Shown: piece by piece, positions 12,511 to 23,738 of the stretch | Position numbering within the stretch: position 1 is the first letter of the stretch | Layout of the letters: every line of letters begins with the position of its first letter | Origin: Montifringilla adamsi | Taxonomy: Eukaryota; Chordata; Aves; Passeriformes; Passeridae | Assembly: GCA_017590115.1 (NCBI GenBank) | Contig: JAGGNK010007559.1 | Location: 1,882,020-1,946,019, forward strand | Length of the DNA: 64,000 nucleotides | Direction: 5' to 3' | Notes under the pieces: generated by a model | What the model saw: the letters and a program-made list of their open reading frames with translations, nothing else | The model's database searches: none | Told to the model about the DNA's origin: nothing | Program-made: the position numbers and the translations under genes

Positions 12511-12917
12511 CTGTCACATTCACATTTTCTGAAAAATCCCTTCACCCAGGATTTTTCTCCTGGGAAGTTGAGAAGCCTCAGAGAAAAGGAAAACAATTTT
12601 TCTCTCATTTGCTTCTCCTATGTTTTGCTCCTTTGGAATGTGGTTGGAGATTGTTCACCCACAGGTGATTGTTCCATTGGACTCTGCTGTGAGTTGTTTT
12701 CACTCTTTGGCCAACCAGGACCAAGCTGTGTCAGACTCTGGAGAGAGTCACCAGTTTTCATTATTATCTTTTAGCTCTCTGTAAGTATCCTTTCTGTATT
12801 CTTTAGTTAGTTTAGTATTCTTTAATATAATATAGTATCATAAAATAATAAATCAGCCTTCTGAGAACATGGAGTCAGATTCATCATTCCTCCTTGCCAC
12901 GGGGATCCCTGCAAATA
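12511..12917 (+). mobile_element. LTR (family B), first copy
   Basis: Begins TGTCACATTCACATTTTCTG and shares its layout with 60819-61217: 'aagcctcagagaaaaggaaa', 'tttggaatgtggttggag', a repeated 'tagtattctttaatataata' region with a poly-A signal-like 'aaaataataaatcagcc', and the ending 'gggatccctgcaaataga'. It is a solo LTR; no flanking gag, pol or env was seen. The right boundary is approximate. The last 378 bp, from 12540, belong to a perfectly duplicated block (see the 652-bp tandem duplication). Confidence 0.75.
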
Positions 12918-13191
12918 GAATATTTCCCAAAAACTTCTCAGGCACCAGGCACTAAAGGAATGGGAAATATCCTCCAGGAGCCCTTGAGACAAACATCCCT
13001 GGGGTGCTCTGGTAAAACCAACACCTGTGGCTGCAGACATTGGGATAAACACCAACTTCATGGCCCAGATTCCTCCTAAATTTAAATTTCCATCATTGGG
13101 ATCCCCATGTCTTTACCCCAATAAAAATTACAGCACTGAATGTTCAATTTAGTAAAATTTACATCATTGGAGCCCCCATGTCTTTACCCAA
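12540..13191. repeat. 652-bp tandem duplication, copy 1
   Basis: This block is repeated immediately at 13192-13843. Reading base by base I find no mismatch between the two. It contains most of LTR family B, about 160 bp of flanking sequence, and one and a half units of the ~70-bp satellite. The breakpoint falls inside an 'accca/cttcaccc' region. Perfect identity implies a very recent duplication, or a false tandem duplication made by assembly of two haplotypes. Confidence 0.95.
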
Positions 13192-13843
13192 CTTCACCCA
13201 GGATTTTTCTCCTGGGAAGTTGAGAAGCCTCAGAGAAAAGGAAAACAATTTTTCTCTCATTTGCTTCTCCTATGTTTTGCTCCTTTGGAATGTGGTTGGA
13301 GATTGTTCACCCACAGGTGATTGTTCCATTGGACTCTGCTGTGAGTTGTTTTCACTCTTTGGCCAACCAGGACCAAGCTGTGTCAGACTCTGGAGAGAGT
13401 CACCAGTTTTCATTATTATCTTTTAGCTCTCTGTAAGTATCCTTTCTGTATTCTTTAGTTAGTTTAGTATTCTTTAATATAATATAGTATCATAAAATAA
13501 TAAATCAGCCTTCTGAGAACATGGAGTCAGATTCATCATTCCTCCTTGCCACGGGGATCCCTGCAAATAGAATATTTCCCAAAAACTTCTCAGGCACCAG
13601 GCACTAAAGGAATGGGAAATATCCTCCAGGAGCCCTTGAGACAAACATCCCTGGGGTGCTCTGGTAAAACCAACACCTGTGGCTGCAGACATTGGGATAA
13701 ACACCAACTTCATGGCCCAGATTCCTCCTAAATTTAAATTTCCATCATTGGGATCCCCATGTCTTTACCCCAATAAAAATTACAGCACTGAATGTTCAAT
13801 TTAGTAAAATTTACATCATTGGAGCCCCCATGTCTTTACCCAA
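13192..13843. repeat. 652-bp tandem duplication, copy 2
   Basis: The second copy of the block at 12540-13191. Its LTR lacks the first ~29 bases, including the TG terminus, so the duplication arose after the LTR inserted rather than from a second insertion. Confidence 0.95.
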
Positions 13844-14150
13844 ATAAAAATAAAGGCAGGGAACGTTCAATTTACTTAAATGTACATGATTGGGATCTCC
13901 ATGTCTTTACCAAAATAAAAGTAAAGGCAGAGAATGTTCAATTTACTTAAACTGACATCATTGGAATTCCCATGTCTTTACCCAAATAAAAACAACAGCA
14001 CTGAATATTCAATTTACTTAAATTCACATCATTCAGATCTCCATGTCTTTATCCAAATAAAAATAACAGCAGTGAATGTTCAATTGACTTAAATTTACAT
14101 CATTGTAATTGCCATGTCTTACTCAAATAAAAATAAGGGCAGTGAATATT
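13726..14150. repeat. Satellite/minisatellite, ~66-71 bp unit, about 6 copies
   Basis: The unit contains 'ccatgtctttacccaaataa', 'aaataacagcactgaatgtt' and 'caatttacttaaatttacat', followed by a short 'cattgg' link. Copies start at about 13741, 13810, 13879, 13947, 14015 and 14087. One and a half more units sit at 13088-13191 between the two duplicated LTR blocks, so the array was split or copied by the 652-bp duplication. Confidence 0.85.
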
Positions 14151-14613
14151 TTATTTGTTTTAAAAGGCGAGATACTGTCCTTTAAAATCTGGAGTTCTTG
14201 GTTCTGCAGGCCTTGCTGCCATTTAGCCCCCGGAACCAGAACTGTTTTTAAAGGCTGGGGGAATTAAATGTCATTAATTAAATGAATGAATGCTCAGGAG
14301 TCCCACAGGGGCATAAATTTCTACACATGTTAGGACTTAACACAAGGTACAAAATGCAAAATATTCTACTTTTAGGCTTTTGCAACAAGTAGAGCAACAC
14401 TGTAGGGCATGAAAATCAATTTATAAAAACTGAGCCAGTTTGAGCTGTTTAGGTGTTGCTAAAGCTTTTTCCTGTCCCATGGATATGAAGTTGGGAATTT
14501 TCCCAGGATGTGTGTTCATCCCTGAATTAGTGACCATGGCTGGGGTACATAGATTTGAAGTCACTTATGAGAAATCAAGGCCTTTTAAATAATTGGCAGG
14601 TTTAGCACTAGAC

Positions 14614-14736
14614 AAAAAAAAAAAAAAAAAAAAAAAAAAGGGTTTTCATCTTCATTTGGAGATGGGGGAGGCAGAATGGAAAAGGGGAAAAGGGGAAAAA
14701 GGGAAAGGGGAAAAAGGGAAAGGGGAAAGATTTAAA
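14614..14736. repeat. Poly-A run followed by purine repeat (GGGAAA)n
   Basis: About 26 As at 14614-14639 followed by a G/A tract of 'aaaaggggaaaaggg' type at 14679-14731. It may be the remnant of a retroposon tail, but no body was recognised upstream. Confidence 0.75.
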
Positions 14737-14867
14737 AAAAATACCTAGAATAGGGGGAGACCAAGGAAAGGTGAAATTAATCTTGTGTGTCACATACGCT
14801 CTGGGACACTGACTCTGTGCCTGTGCCTTTTTGTTGAGCATGCCAGAAGGAAAACTCAACAGCAGCT

Positions 14868-15375
14868 GCCCAGGAACCTCCCCTGGGTGCCCTGGAACAT
14901 CCCCTGGCTGTGCAGGAATATCCCCTGGCTGTGCAGGAACCTCCCCTGGGTGCCCTGGAGCATCCCCTGGCTGTGCAGGAACCTCCCCTGGGTGCCCTGG
15001 AGCATCCCCTGGCTGCCCTGGAACCTCCCCTGGGTGCCCTGGAACCTCCCCTGGGTGCCCAGGAACCTCCCCTGGCTGTGCAGGAATATCCCCTGGCTGT
15101 GCAGGAACCTCCCCTGGGTGCCCTGGAGCATCCCCTGGCTGTGCAGGAACATCTCCTGGGTGCCCTGGAACGTCCCCTGGCTGCCCTGGAACATCCCCTG
15201 GCTGTGCAGGAATATCCCCTGGCTGTGCAGGAACCTCCTCTGGCTGCCCTGAAGCATCCCCTGGCTGCCCTGGAACCTCCCCTTGGTGCCCTGGAACCTC
15301 CTCTGGCTGCCCTGGAGCATCCCCTGGGTGCCCTGGAGCATCCCCTGGCTGCCCTGGAGCATCCCCTGGGTGCTC
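14868..15375. repeat. GC-rich minisatellite, 21-bp unit, about 24 copies
   Basis: Units alternate between CCTGGCTGTGCAGGAACCTCC, CCTGGGTGCCCTGGAGCATCC and close variants. Because 21 is a multiple of three, several frames on both strands stay open: a 7-residue Pro-Gly-Asp-Ala-Pro-Gly-Gln/His period on the minus strand (ORF to 15387) and Ser-Pro-Gly-Cys-Ala/Pro-Gly-Thr/Ala or Leu/Ala/Val-rich periods on the plus strand. I see no splice sites or start context showing it is translated, so it is best annotated as a minisatellite. It contains chi-like and G-rich motifs on the complementary strand. Confidence 0.95.
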
Positions 15376-16192
15376 AGGTTCTGGCACAGCTGGGTGTGGG
15401 GGTGGCAGAGCCCCCAGCTCTGCCCAGGGACACTGATTTTGAATCCTTTTGCTCTCTGTTCCTGAGAATGAGGAACCTGATTGTTTTTCCTCGTGCCAGC
15501 GGCTCCTGCAATGGCTCTGAGCTCCCAGACTGCAGCTCCCAGCTCTCCCTGGTTTCCCAGCTCGGCACTTTGGGCTCTCCAGCTCTTCCAGGCTCCTGCA
15601 GGATGATGTCAGAGCAGGATTTCAGAGAAATCCCCATTGTTTGGCTCGCACTCGGTGGAACTAGTGGGGTTTTTTTTTTGCTGTCTGACTATTTTTATTA
15701 GCTCAGCTGCATCTTTTTTTGTTAGCTGAGAGGATCTGTGGTTCCTGGGGAGAACTCACATTCCAGACTGCAATATTTTATCCTGGTTTTAAGCTTGAAA
15801 TTGGGTTTTATTTTCTCCTACCAACTGATACTTTAGAAAAAAAAGTGTTTTGGTGTAAATCTGGATGAAACCATCCAGGTCTCATCAGCAGCACTGGGCT
15901 GGAAGCAGGAGTGGAGATGAAATTACTTTGTCCAGCTGGCTGATTGCCACTGGCTTATCCGTGAATTCACTGGATCCAAGAGGAGGAGGCTCCCATAGAA
16001 TTTTCCTGCCTTTCCAAGTGTAAAAAATCTGCTTTCCTAAAGGAAATCCCACAGCACCCTCTTGTTGTGCATCCCCAACCCCTCACACGAAGCTGGGATG
16101 ACACAAATGTTGGTGGGAATGAATTTGGGGATCACAGAATTGTCTGAACGTGGAAATATTCCTGCCAAAACCCCTTGGGAATGCAGCCAGGC

Positions 16193-16721
16193 TGTGGGAA
16201 ATGGATTAGTAGGGAAATTTTAAAGTTTGATAGAAGGCTTATGTAGTATGTATTTGTATATAAGCTTTGAGATAAGAAATGTTGATTTAGAAATATTATG
16301 GAATAGGATAGATATTGTTGAGAGAGAAATGGAGTTAGAAAAAAGTTTTAAAGGATGGTTTTGTAAATAAGATTAGATATTTTAGAGAAATAGAATTATG
16401 AAAGATATATTGTAACAGGATTTATGAGGGGTAATTTTAGATTATTAGTTTTAAAGTATTTTATAGTATGATGTGATAACAGTTGATAAGTTAAGAAATA
16501 CTTCTACTGTAATTAAGAAATAGTTGGTTTTTGATTGTAATAGCATGAATTATTTTACTTTTTATATATATATAAAACTATATATAATTACTTTTTATAT
16601 ATATAAAGAGTGAAACATTTATATTGTTTCACTTTTCATATGAGACCAAAAATAGAATAAAAGTTTTAAAAACACCTCTCAGTTACCCCATCTCTGGCTC
16701 AGAAAGGAGCTTGATCCAACA
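16193..16721 (+). mobile_element. AT-rich solo LTR (family C)
   Basis: Begins TGTGGGAAATGG and ends GATCCAACA. Flanking hexamers are ccaggc (16187-16192) and ccaggg (16722-16727), a 5/6 match for a target duplication. Length is 529 bp and it is very AT-rich, with an 'aataaaag' poly-A signal near the 3' end and a (TA)-rich block at 16562-16606. TG...CA ends and a 6-bp duplication fit an ERVK-type solo LTR. It carries no coding sequence. Confidence 0.7.
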
Positions 16722-16959
16722 CCAGGGAAGGAAAAACCAAGAAAAAAAAAAAAGAAAAAAAAAAAAGCAAGAGCCGTGTGGGCAAAGAGAGGCAGCAAAG
16801 CCCCCTTGGGTGCTGCAGTTTGGGGCAGGAAGGTGTTCCCTGTGTCCAGAGCTTCCCTCTGTGTCACTTTCTTGATTTCTGGGCTTCAGGCTGGGCCCTC
16901 CCTGGGGCTCCCCTATCGGGGGAGACCCTCCTGGAGCAGTTTTATGTCAGGAAACAGAG

Positions 16960-18060
16960 ACCCACTGGACTTTTTTCGGTCTTCAGGTTCTTGTTTATTA
17001 TTACTTTATCTAAAGTTTTGCACTCTGTCCACACCAGGCTCAGCATGCTGGAAAACCACCACAAAAATGGCCAACAATCTCTTGTTACAAGGGCTTTTAA
17101 GGCTAAACGATCCAATTAAGAACTGACACCTAAATTACTTTCCCTTTTAATCCAATAACTGATCCCAAAGATCCCACAATGTGGACTTTTCTGCCCAATT
17201 ACAGAATGCCACCCAAACCCAAGAAGAAGAAGGAACGTTCTGGTTTGAAAGGAAAACCAGTGAGAGACTCCAAGTCAGAAATACATCTTATTAGGAAAAG
17301 GGAAAAGAAAGCCAAAATGCATGCAATAATACAAAAAGAAAAACCACTGACAGAGTCAGAATACAACCTGACACCCTGTTGGTCAGGGTGTTGGTAGCAG
17401 TCCAGTTGGATTGGTGGCTGCAGTCCTCCTGGAGTGGCAATTGTTCTTCTGTTGGAGCAGTGATCCTGTCGAAAGGGTGTAGTCTTCCTCTGAAGATCCA
17501 GTAGAAAAGATGGTTGTTCCTCTGAGAATCCAGTGGAAAGACTGACTGTTCCATCCCAAATCCCAGATTATATCCAGGTGGGGATGCTTAGTTCCTCCCC
17601 CCGGGTGCAGCATCTCCCAACGGGCTGTTACCGTTCTCGGAGTCAGGGTGGGTCCGTTAAACAGAAACGGCTCCTGCAGGGAGCTATCTCTGGGTCGTGT
17701 GGGAAGGCAGTGGTGGGCCCATTGACAGGAGATAAGGAAGAAACAATGCCCCTCCTGGTTTCAACAGCTCTTGAGGATGGGAATAGAATACATCTTTATA
17801 TTGTAACCTTGGACAAGGAAGAAGCATGAAGAAGAAACCCAGGACAGCACCCTGTGCCCTCCATCTTGCTTCCATCCACAACATACTAAAAATCCCAAAA
17901 CCTAAATTTCTCACCTAAGTGATACACCTACACTACTCTCTATAATCTATTTCACACTTTTATGGGTTCTAGTCTTGGTCTTGAAAGTCTTAAAAAGGAA
18001 AGTCTTGGAAGTCTTGGAAGCTTTCTCCATGAATGAGGGTCAAAGTCAGAGCTCCCCTGG
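16960..18060 (-). mobile_element. LTR (family A), interrupted by a nested LTR
   Basis: The sense strand is minus. Segments shared with the copy at 9588-10154 include 'ggcttttaaggctaaacgat', 'caattaagaactgacaccta' and 'ttttaatccaataactgatc' on the left, and 'tccatcttgcttccat' and 'tccatgaatgagggtc' on the right. Another LTR (17236-17815) has inserted inside its GAA-rich tract. Both outer boundaries are approximate because the copy is diverged. Confidence 0.7.
17236..17815 (+). mobile_element. Solo LTR (family D), nested in a family A LTR
   Basis: Begins CGTTCTGGTTTGAAAGG, probably TG mutated to CG, and ends ACCTTGGACA. It is flanked by aggaa at 17231-17235 and 17816-17820, an exact 5-bp direct repeat (6 bp if aaggaa is shifted by one). 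Length is 580 bp. The insertion point is inside the host's aagaagaagaaggaa tract, so this element is younger than its host. The minus-strand ORFs inside it are short and not recognised as retroviral genes. Confidence 0.8.
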
Positions 18061-18169
18061 GGGTCAGGACACCCCAGAGCAGACAGAGAAATATTCCTGG
18101 TGCTCTGGGTTTTCACACCTCTGAGCTGGGAGCTGAGTGTGGAGGATGAGCCCTGAGTGAGCCCCAGCC

Positions 18170-18357
18170 CCAGCTGAGCCTGACACACTACTCCTGGCTG
18201 GGAATGTCTGCTGGGAGATGGGATCTGACCCAGCTGAGCCTGGCACGCTGCTCCTGGCTCGGAATGTCTGCTGGGAGATGGCATCTGACCCAGCTGAGCC
18301 TGGCATGCTGCTCCTGGCTGGGAATGTCTGCTGGGAGATGGGATCTGACCCAGCAGA
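18170..18357. repeat. Tandem repeat, exact 60-bp period, ~3.1 copies
   Basis: The unit contains 'ctcctggctgggaatgtctg', 'ctgggagatgggatctgacc' and 'cagctgagcctggcacgctg'. Only a few substitutions separate the copies, so the array is recent. Because 60 is a multiple of three, several frames remain open. Confidence 0.95.
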
Positions 18358-18383
18358 TCCCAGGATTAAAGGGAGCTGGGCTC

Positions 18384-18794
18384 TGTGACATTCACATTCT
18401 CTGAACAGAAAGACATCATTCTCTCTCTCAAAGTTTCTTCCTGGAGAAGCACAGAGAGAAGAAGAGAAAAACAATTCTTATCTCTATTCTCTGCTCCTGT
18501 TGTTTTGCACCTGTGGAATGTGTTATGGAGATTGTTTACCCGAAATGATTTGTCATTGGATTCTGCTGAGGATTGCTTTGTTTCCTTGGCCAATTGGAAA
18601 AAAAGCTGTGTCCTGTTGGGAGACAGTCACAAGTTTTCTTTAGTATTCTTTAGTATTCTTTGTAGTATAGTTATAGTATAGTATAATGTTAGTACAGTAT
18701 AGCATAGTTTTAATAAAGCGAGTGTTCAGCATTCTGAAGCCTTGGAGTCAGATGTCACTCATTCCCTGAGTTGGGGGTCACCTTCTTTTCAATG
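18384..18794 (+). mobile_element. Solo LTR related to family B
   Basis: Begins TGTGACATTCACATTCTCTG and contains 'ttggagattgtttaccc'-like sequence, a 'tagtattctttagtattctt' repeat region, and the poly-A signal 'ttttaataaagcg', followed by 'cttggagtcagatg'. Flanking hexamers gggctc and gggttc match 5/6, but the 3' end there would not be a canonical CA, so the right boundary is uncertain. It starts 27 bases after the 60-bp tandem repeat. Confidence 0.75.
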
Positions 18795-20811
18795 GGGTTC
18801 ACATCCCACATCCAGGCTGCTCCCAGCCTCTGCACAGTCACCACCAGCTTAATCCCTGCCAACCCTCCCAGCTGCCTCCCCTGTGGGCTGAAAATGCCTT
18901 TTATTTGTCAACTTTACATCAAATCAACGCTAAGCCTGTGCCCAAACCATGCCTACAACTCGTGGCTTCCATTTGCATCCCTTCCCAAAGGAAGGGAGCC
19001 GAGAGCTGCCTCTTTTTGGAGGGAATTGTGCAGCTCCCAAAGAACTGCCAGCTTGAATTTGGGGTGGAAAAGAACTGGCCAGACTTGCAGGAGCTCAGTT
19101 CAAAAAATTCACCAGGATATCTCAGTGTCTGCAGCCTCTCTATCTGCAATTAATTTGGTGAATTGAAAGGCTTGGATAATTAAATGCCCTCAGCAGTGCA
19201 GGGAGTGAGAAGGGATCTGGACAAGCTGAGAGAAATCAAATTCTTTTAATTCACAAATCTTCATGTTCCTGAGGTGTTTCCATGGCTCTCTCAGGGCTTT
19301 TTTTGCACCCTGTGGTACTTTTTGGGTCCACACGTCAGGCTCGAGTCCATGGGGCAGGTTCCCAGTGAAACCATAGCAGGCAAATTATAAAGTTATTATT
19401 AAGTTATTATTAGGGCCATGTTTTCCAGAATAGAAACTGCTAGGAAAACAACCCCAGTGCAGCTCTGGCCATGTAATTAGGCAGCAGACAGAGCTCTTAG
19501 TCACGCTGGATTTCTGATGTTGGGCTGCTGCAAAGCTGACAGGACACCCAGGGAAAACAGGATGACTGTGCAGATTCCTGGAGAGGAGCCTGCATGGAAT
19601 AAATCCTGAATATCCCTTGCTGATTGAAGATGCAGAGTTTGCCCATAATACTGGGTTCAATCTGCAATCTGAAAACAACCTCAGCTCCTAACGAGCCATT
19701 TCAGATCTTTATTTCTTGGAGGGTTTGACCTGACTTGTGCAAAGCTCTGAAATCCAATTTTTAATCAGCAGTTTCTCTCAGAGGCCGCGTATCAGGCTGG
19801 GAATCTCATCAGAACAGGATTTCTTGTGAGATTTCCAAATCCCGATGGCAGAAAATGCCACAAGAAAGGAGCAGCTTTATCCCAGCCAAACCCAGACGTT
19901 TCAGAGCCATGCAAAACCAAACAGTGAAACACAGGGAAGGTTTTTTTGGGGTTCCTGTTAACATGACCAGATCTCTTTGTGGTCCCTCTGCTTCAGCCAC
20001 AACAGCCCGATGAGGAATTGCCATTTCTCAGCAGCTCAGGCTGATTTCTCATTCGGGGAAGGAGATTTCTTTGTACTGAGCAGATCCTGTCTTGCCAAAA
20101 TCGGTGCTGGGAGAAGGCTCCACACAACACCCCAGTTCTCAGCAACGGCAGAAAGAAACCCCAAATGCAAACAGAGCCCAGCTCACCCTGTTATTAGTCG
20201 TTAAAAGGGGAGTAGCTGCAATATTGGAGTCTGATGTGGTCCCACTTGCTGCTGAACAGGGTTAATTTTATTTTTTCTTTTTAAATATTGAAGTGTAAAA
20301 AGCAACTCAAAGCTTTTTCTTCTCGTCGAGAAATCCCAAAGATCTTTAGTGCCCTCTACAGCCACTCTGGATCCCTTCTCACCCTCAAGACTCCTCTCAG
20401 TCTGTGTCCCTGTTCTTCTCCCTGTTTCTGCAGTAAGCTGCAATGTGCAGCCCCTCAAACGAGCTTTCAGCACTGCATTAATCACCAGCCTTAATAGGCA
20501 ATTCCAGCTCTTTTCCTGCTAATATATTTGCATGCTCTTTACGTAAGAGAATGCTCCAAAGTACAGCCTGTGCAGCTGGAGAACCACGAGCTCGTTTCAT
20601 CCCCACCCCAGCTATGCACAGTGTGGTTTGTATCCCCCACCAAAAGAAAAAAAAAAAATGGAACAGAAGGCACAGTTTTGCTCCCTGTGCACTCACACCT
20701 CATCTCTTCTGCCTGGAGCCAGCAGGAGATTGTGGAGAACTCATGGAAAAGTTCTGAAAACCCCAAATTGCTTTGCAGGCTCGGGATTTACCCTGAGGGA
20801 TTGCACAAAGC

Positions 20812-20886
20812 AGAGTCGGGGGGGTTTGGGTTGGAAGGGAGCTGGAGGATCAGCTCATTCCAGCTCCCAAACTGGGGAAAGGGACA
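20812..20886 (-). mobile_element. CR1 3'-end scrap
   Basis: The plus strand reads 'tttgggttggaagggagctg' then 'gaggatcagctcattccagc', the antisense of a CR1 3' end. Short and diverged. Confidence 0.5.
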
Positions 20887-21041
20887 TGTGAGTTGGTTCA
20901 AACAACAAAAATGAAAGTATGGAGCAGTTTCCATGGCCAAAGGGCTGAAAGCGCCTTGCAGATTGCAAGGGTGGTAAAGCTCTTGGATCAGGGAAAATCA
21001 GGATAGAGCTGTGGTGGGAACTGGGATTATGCTGAGCTGCC

Positions 21042-21905
21042 AGAACTAAAACATCATTTCAGACACCTTCTCCTGACCTGCCACAGCTAAAACATCATTT
21101 CAGACACCTTCTCCTCAGCTTTCCAGAGCTGAAACTTCATTTCATCCTCATTCTCCTGACCTGCCATAGCTAAAACATCATTTCATCCAACATTTCATCC
21201 ACTAAAGCACCATTCCCCCAGTATTTCATCCCCATTCTCCTGAACTTGTCATAGCTAAAACATCATTTCATCCACCTTCTCCTGAGGTTTCCAGATCTGA
21301 AACTTCATTTCATCCCCATTTTCCTGACCTGCCATAGCTAAAATATAATGTCAGCCATCTTCTCCTGAGATTCCCAGATCTGAAACATCATTTCATCCAG
21401 CATTTCATCCTCTTCTCCTGAGCCTTCCACAGCCAAAGCATCATTTGCCTTCTCCTGAGATTTCCAGAGCTAAAACACCACTTCATCCCCATCCTCCTGA
21501 GATTTCCAAAGCTCAAACATAATGTCAGCCACATTCTCCTGAACTTGCCATACCTAAAACATCATTTCATTCGCATTCTCCTGAGATTTTCAGAGCTAAA
21601 ATACAATTTCATCCACCTTCTCCTGAGCTTTCCAGAGCTGAAACTTCATTTCATCCAGCATTTCACCCACCTTCTCCTGACCTGCCATAGCTGAAATATC
21701 ATTTCATCCACCTTCTCCTGAGATTCCCAGATCTGAAACATCATTTCATCCAGTATTTCATCCCTCTGCTCCTGAGCTTTCCAGAGCTTTTTCAGCCCCA
21801 TTCTCCCAAGATTTTCGGAGCTAAAATACAATTTCATTCACCTTCTCCTGAGATTTCCAGAGCTAATTCATGCCCATTCTCCTGGACAGCCATAGCTAAA
21901 ATATC
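21042..21905. repeat. Large minisatellite, ~45-48 bp unit, about 18 copies
   Basis: Units combine 'agctaaaacatcatttcatc', 'caccttctcctga' and either 'gatttccag' or 'cctgccat'. Copies vary in length and sequence. Higher-order alternation between the 'gatttccag' and 'cctgccat' variants is visible. No coding support. Confidence 0.9.
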
Positions 21906-22877
21906 ATTTCTTTCCCACCCCAGGGAACTCCTGGATTAAGGGAGAATTTTCCATTTGTTGACAGGGGAACATCATCCTTTGACTGCTCTGCTGCTGGAAC
22001 AAAATCCCCAAAAATATCCCGTGGAGGAGAAGTTCAGCTAGGAGCTGAGCCACATCAGCAGAAACTCCATGGGCTGAGGGATTGCTAAAGCCCTAAATAA
22101 TAACAAATATTTTATTTACAGCTGGTAAATGACCCCCAGATGTTTGGGAGCAGCCCCTTCCTTGGCAGGTGAATGAAAAAGTCAGAAATAATCCTGTGAA
22201 CTCCCAGATATTTCAGCAAACCGTGGTGCTCCAAATGGCAAAACCCTTTTTGTTCCATTACATTTCAGCCTCTTTCTCACTTTTACAGTTTCCTGGAAAA
22301 CCAAATTATTTATTTATTGGAGGAGGTGGAGGCAAAAAAATAAAAAACTTCAATTGAAAATATTATTTTCCCTGTGGAGTTTCCATTTCAAAACCCAGTT
22401 TGATTTTGTGTGTGTGTGTGGATATGAAATAAAACCTAGAAATGAAAACTTGTGTTTCATTTTGAAATGTCAGCCTAGGCAACAATTTCAATGCAGAGAT
22501 GGGACGTTATTCCTGTCGTTAAAAATATTCAAATAAGATTCCCCTGCTTCATTTTAAGCACTTCAATTTTTCATCACCTTCTTTCCCTCTTTGCTGACTC
22601 TTCCCTCCTCCTCTCCCCTCTGCTCATTCTTTTCTATGCAGAAAAAGGCACAAAACCAGAAAAAATACGTTAAAAATAATTCCCATCTCCGTTTCTTTTT
22701 TTTTCCAGACAGCATCATATTGAATATTTTTTCCATTTATAAAAGAGCAACAAGTGGGGAAAAGGGAATAATTTAACTTTTTTTTCATGTTTTCTCACTT
22801 TTTCATTTTCTATTCTCCAGAATGATGAACTTTGAACTGAAAAAATACAAGGGGTGAGGGAGGCATTCCTTAAATCA

Positions 22878-23738
22878 GAATATTTCCAGCTGGGATCTGA
22901 ACAGAACCAGTCCCTATTCCCAGGTTTACTCCAGGTTTACTCCAGGATATTTCCAGTTGGGAACATGAACATAACCAGCCCCTATTCCCAAATTTTACTC
23001 CAGGATATTTCTGGGATATTTCCATTTGGGAGCCTGAACATAACCAGATCCTATTACCAGATATGCACCAGGATATTTGCAATTGGGTTCCTGAGTATAA
23101 CCAGTCCCTATTCCTAATTTTTGATCCAGGATATTTCCAGATATTTCCAGTTTGGAGCTGGAATATAACCAGTCCCTACTGCCAGGTTTTTACCAGGATA
23201 TTTCCAGTTGGGAACCTGAACATAAGCAGTCCCTATTCCCAACTTCACTCCAGGACATTTCCAGGATATTTCCAGTTGGGATCTGAACATAACTGGTCCC
23301 TATTCCCAAGCTTACTCCGGGATATTTCCAGTTGGGAACATGAACATAACCAGTCCCTACTCCCAGGTTTTCACCAGGCTTATTCCAGGATATTTCCAGT
23401 TTGGAGCTGAAATATAACCAGTCCCTACTCCCAGGTTTACTCCAGGAAATTTGCAGTTGGGATCCTGAATATAACCAGTCCCTACTCCCAACTTTACTCC
23501 AGGATATTTCCAGTTGTAATATGAACATAACTAGTTCCTATTACAGGTTTTCACCAGGATATTTCCATTTTGGAACTAGAGTATAACCAGTCCCTATTCC
23601 TAGGTTTACTCCAGGATATTTCCAGTTGGGATCTGAACATAACCAGTCCTTATTCCCAGGTTTACTCCAGGTTTACTCCAGGATATTTCCAATTTGGAGC
23701 TGGAACAGAACCAATCCCTTCTCCCAGGTTTCCACTCC
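22878..23738. repeat. Large minisatellite, ~57 bp (variable) unit, about 14 copies
   Basis: Units contain 'ccagtccctattcccaggtt', 'tactccaggatatttccagt' and 'tgggaacatgaacataa'. Some copies have internal doubling of the 'tccaggatat' or 'ccaggtttac' part. The repeated peptide patterns on both strands (e.g. Ile-Ser-Trp-Ser-Lys-Pro-Gly on minus) follow from the unit and are not evidence of a gene. Confidence 0.9.

Noticed and set aside
12822..13713. Pairs of identical ORFs on both strands (79 and 61 codons)
   Set aside because: Identical because of the 652-bp duplication and contained in or next to an LTR, not duplicated genes.
14831..15701. Long plus-strand ORFs (201 and 263 codons) over the 21-bp array
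   Set aside because: They stay open only because the unit is 21 bp; several frames and both strands are open together, and composition is repeat-driven.
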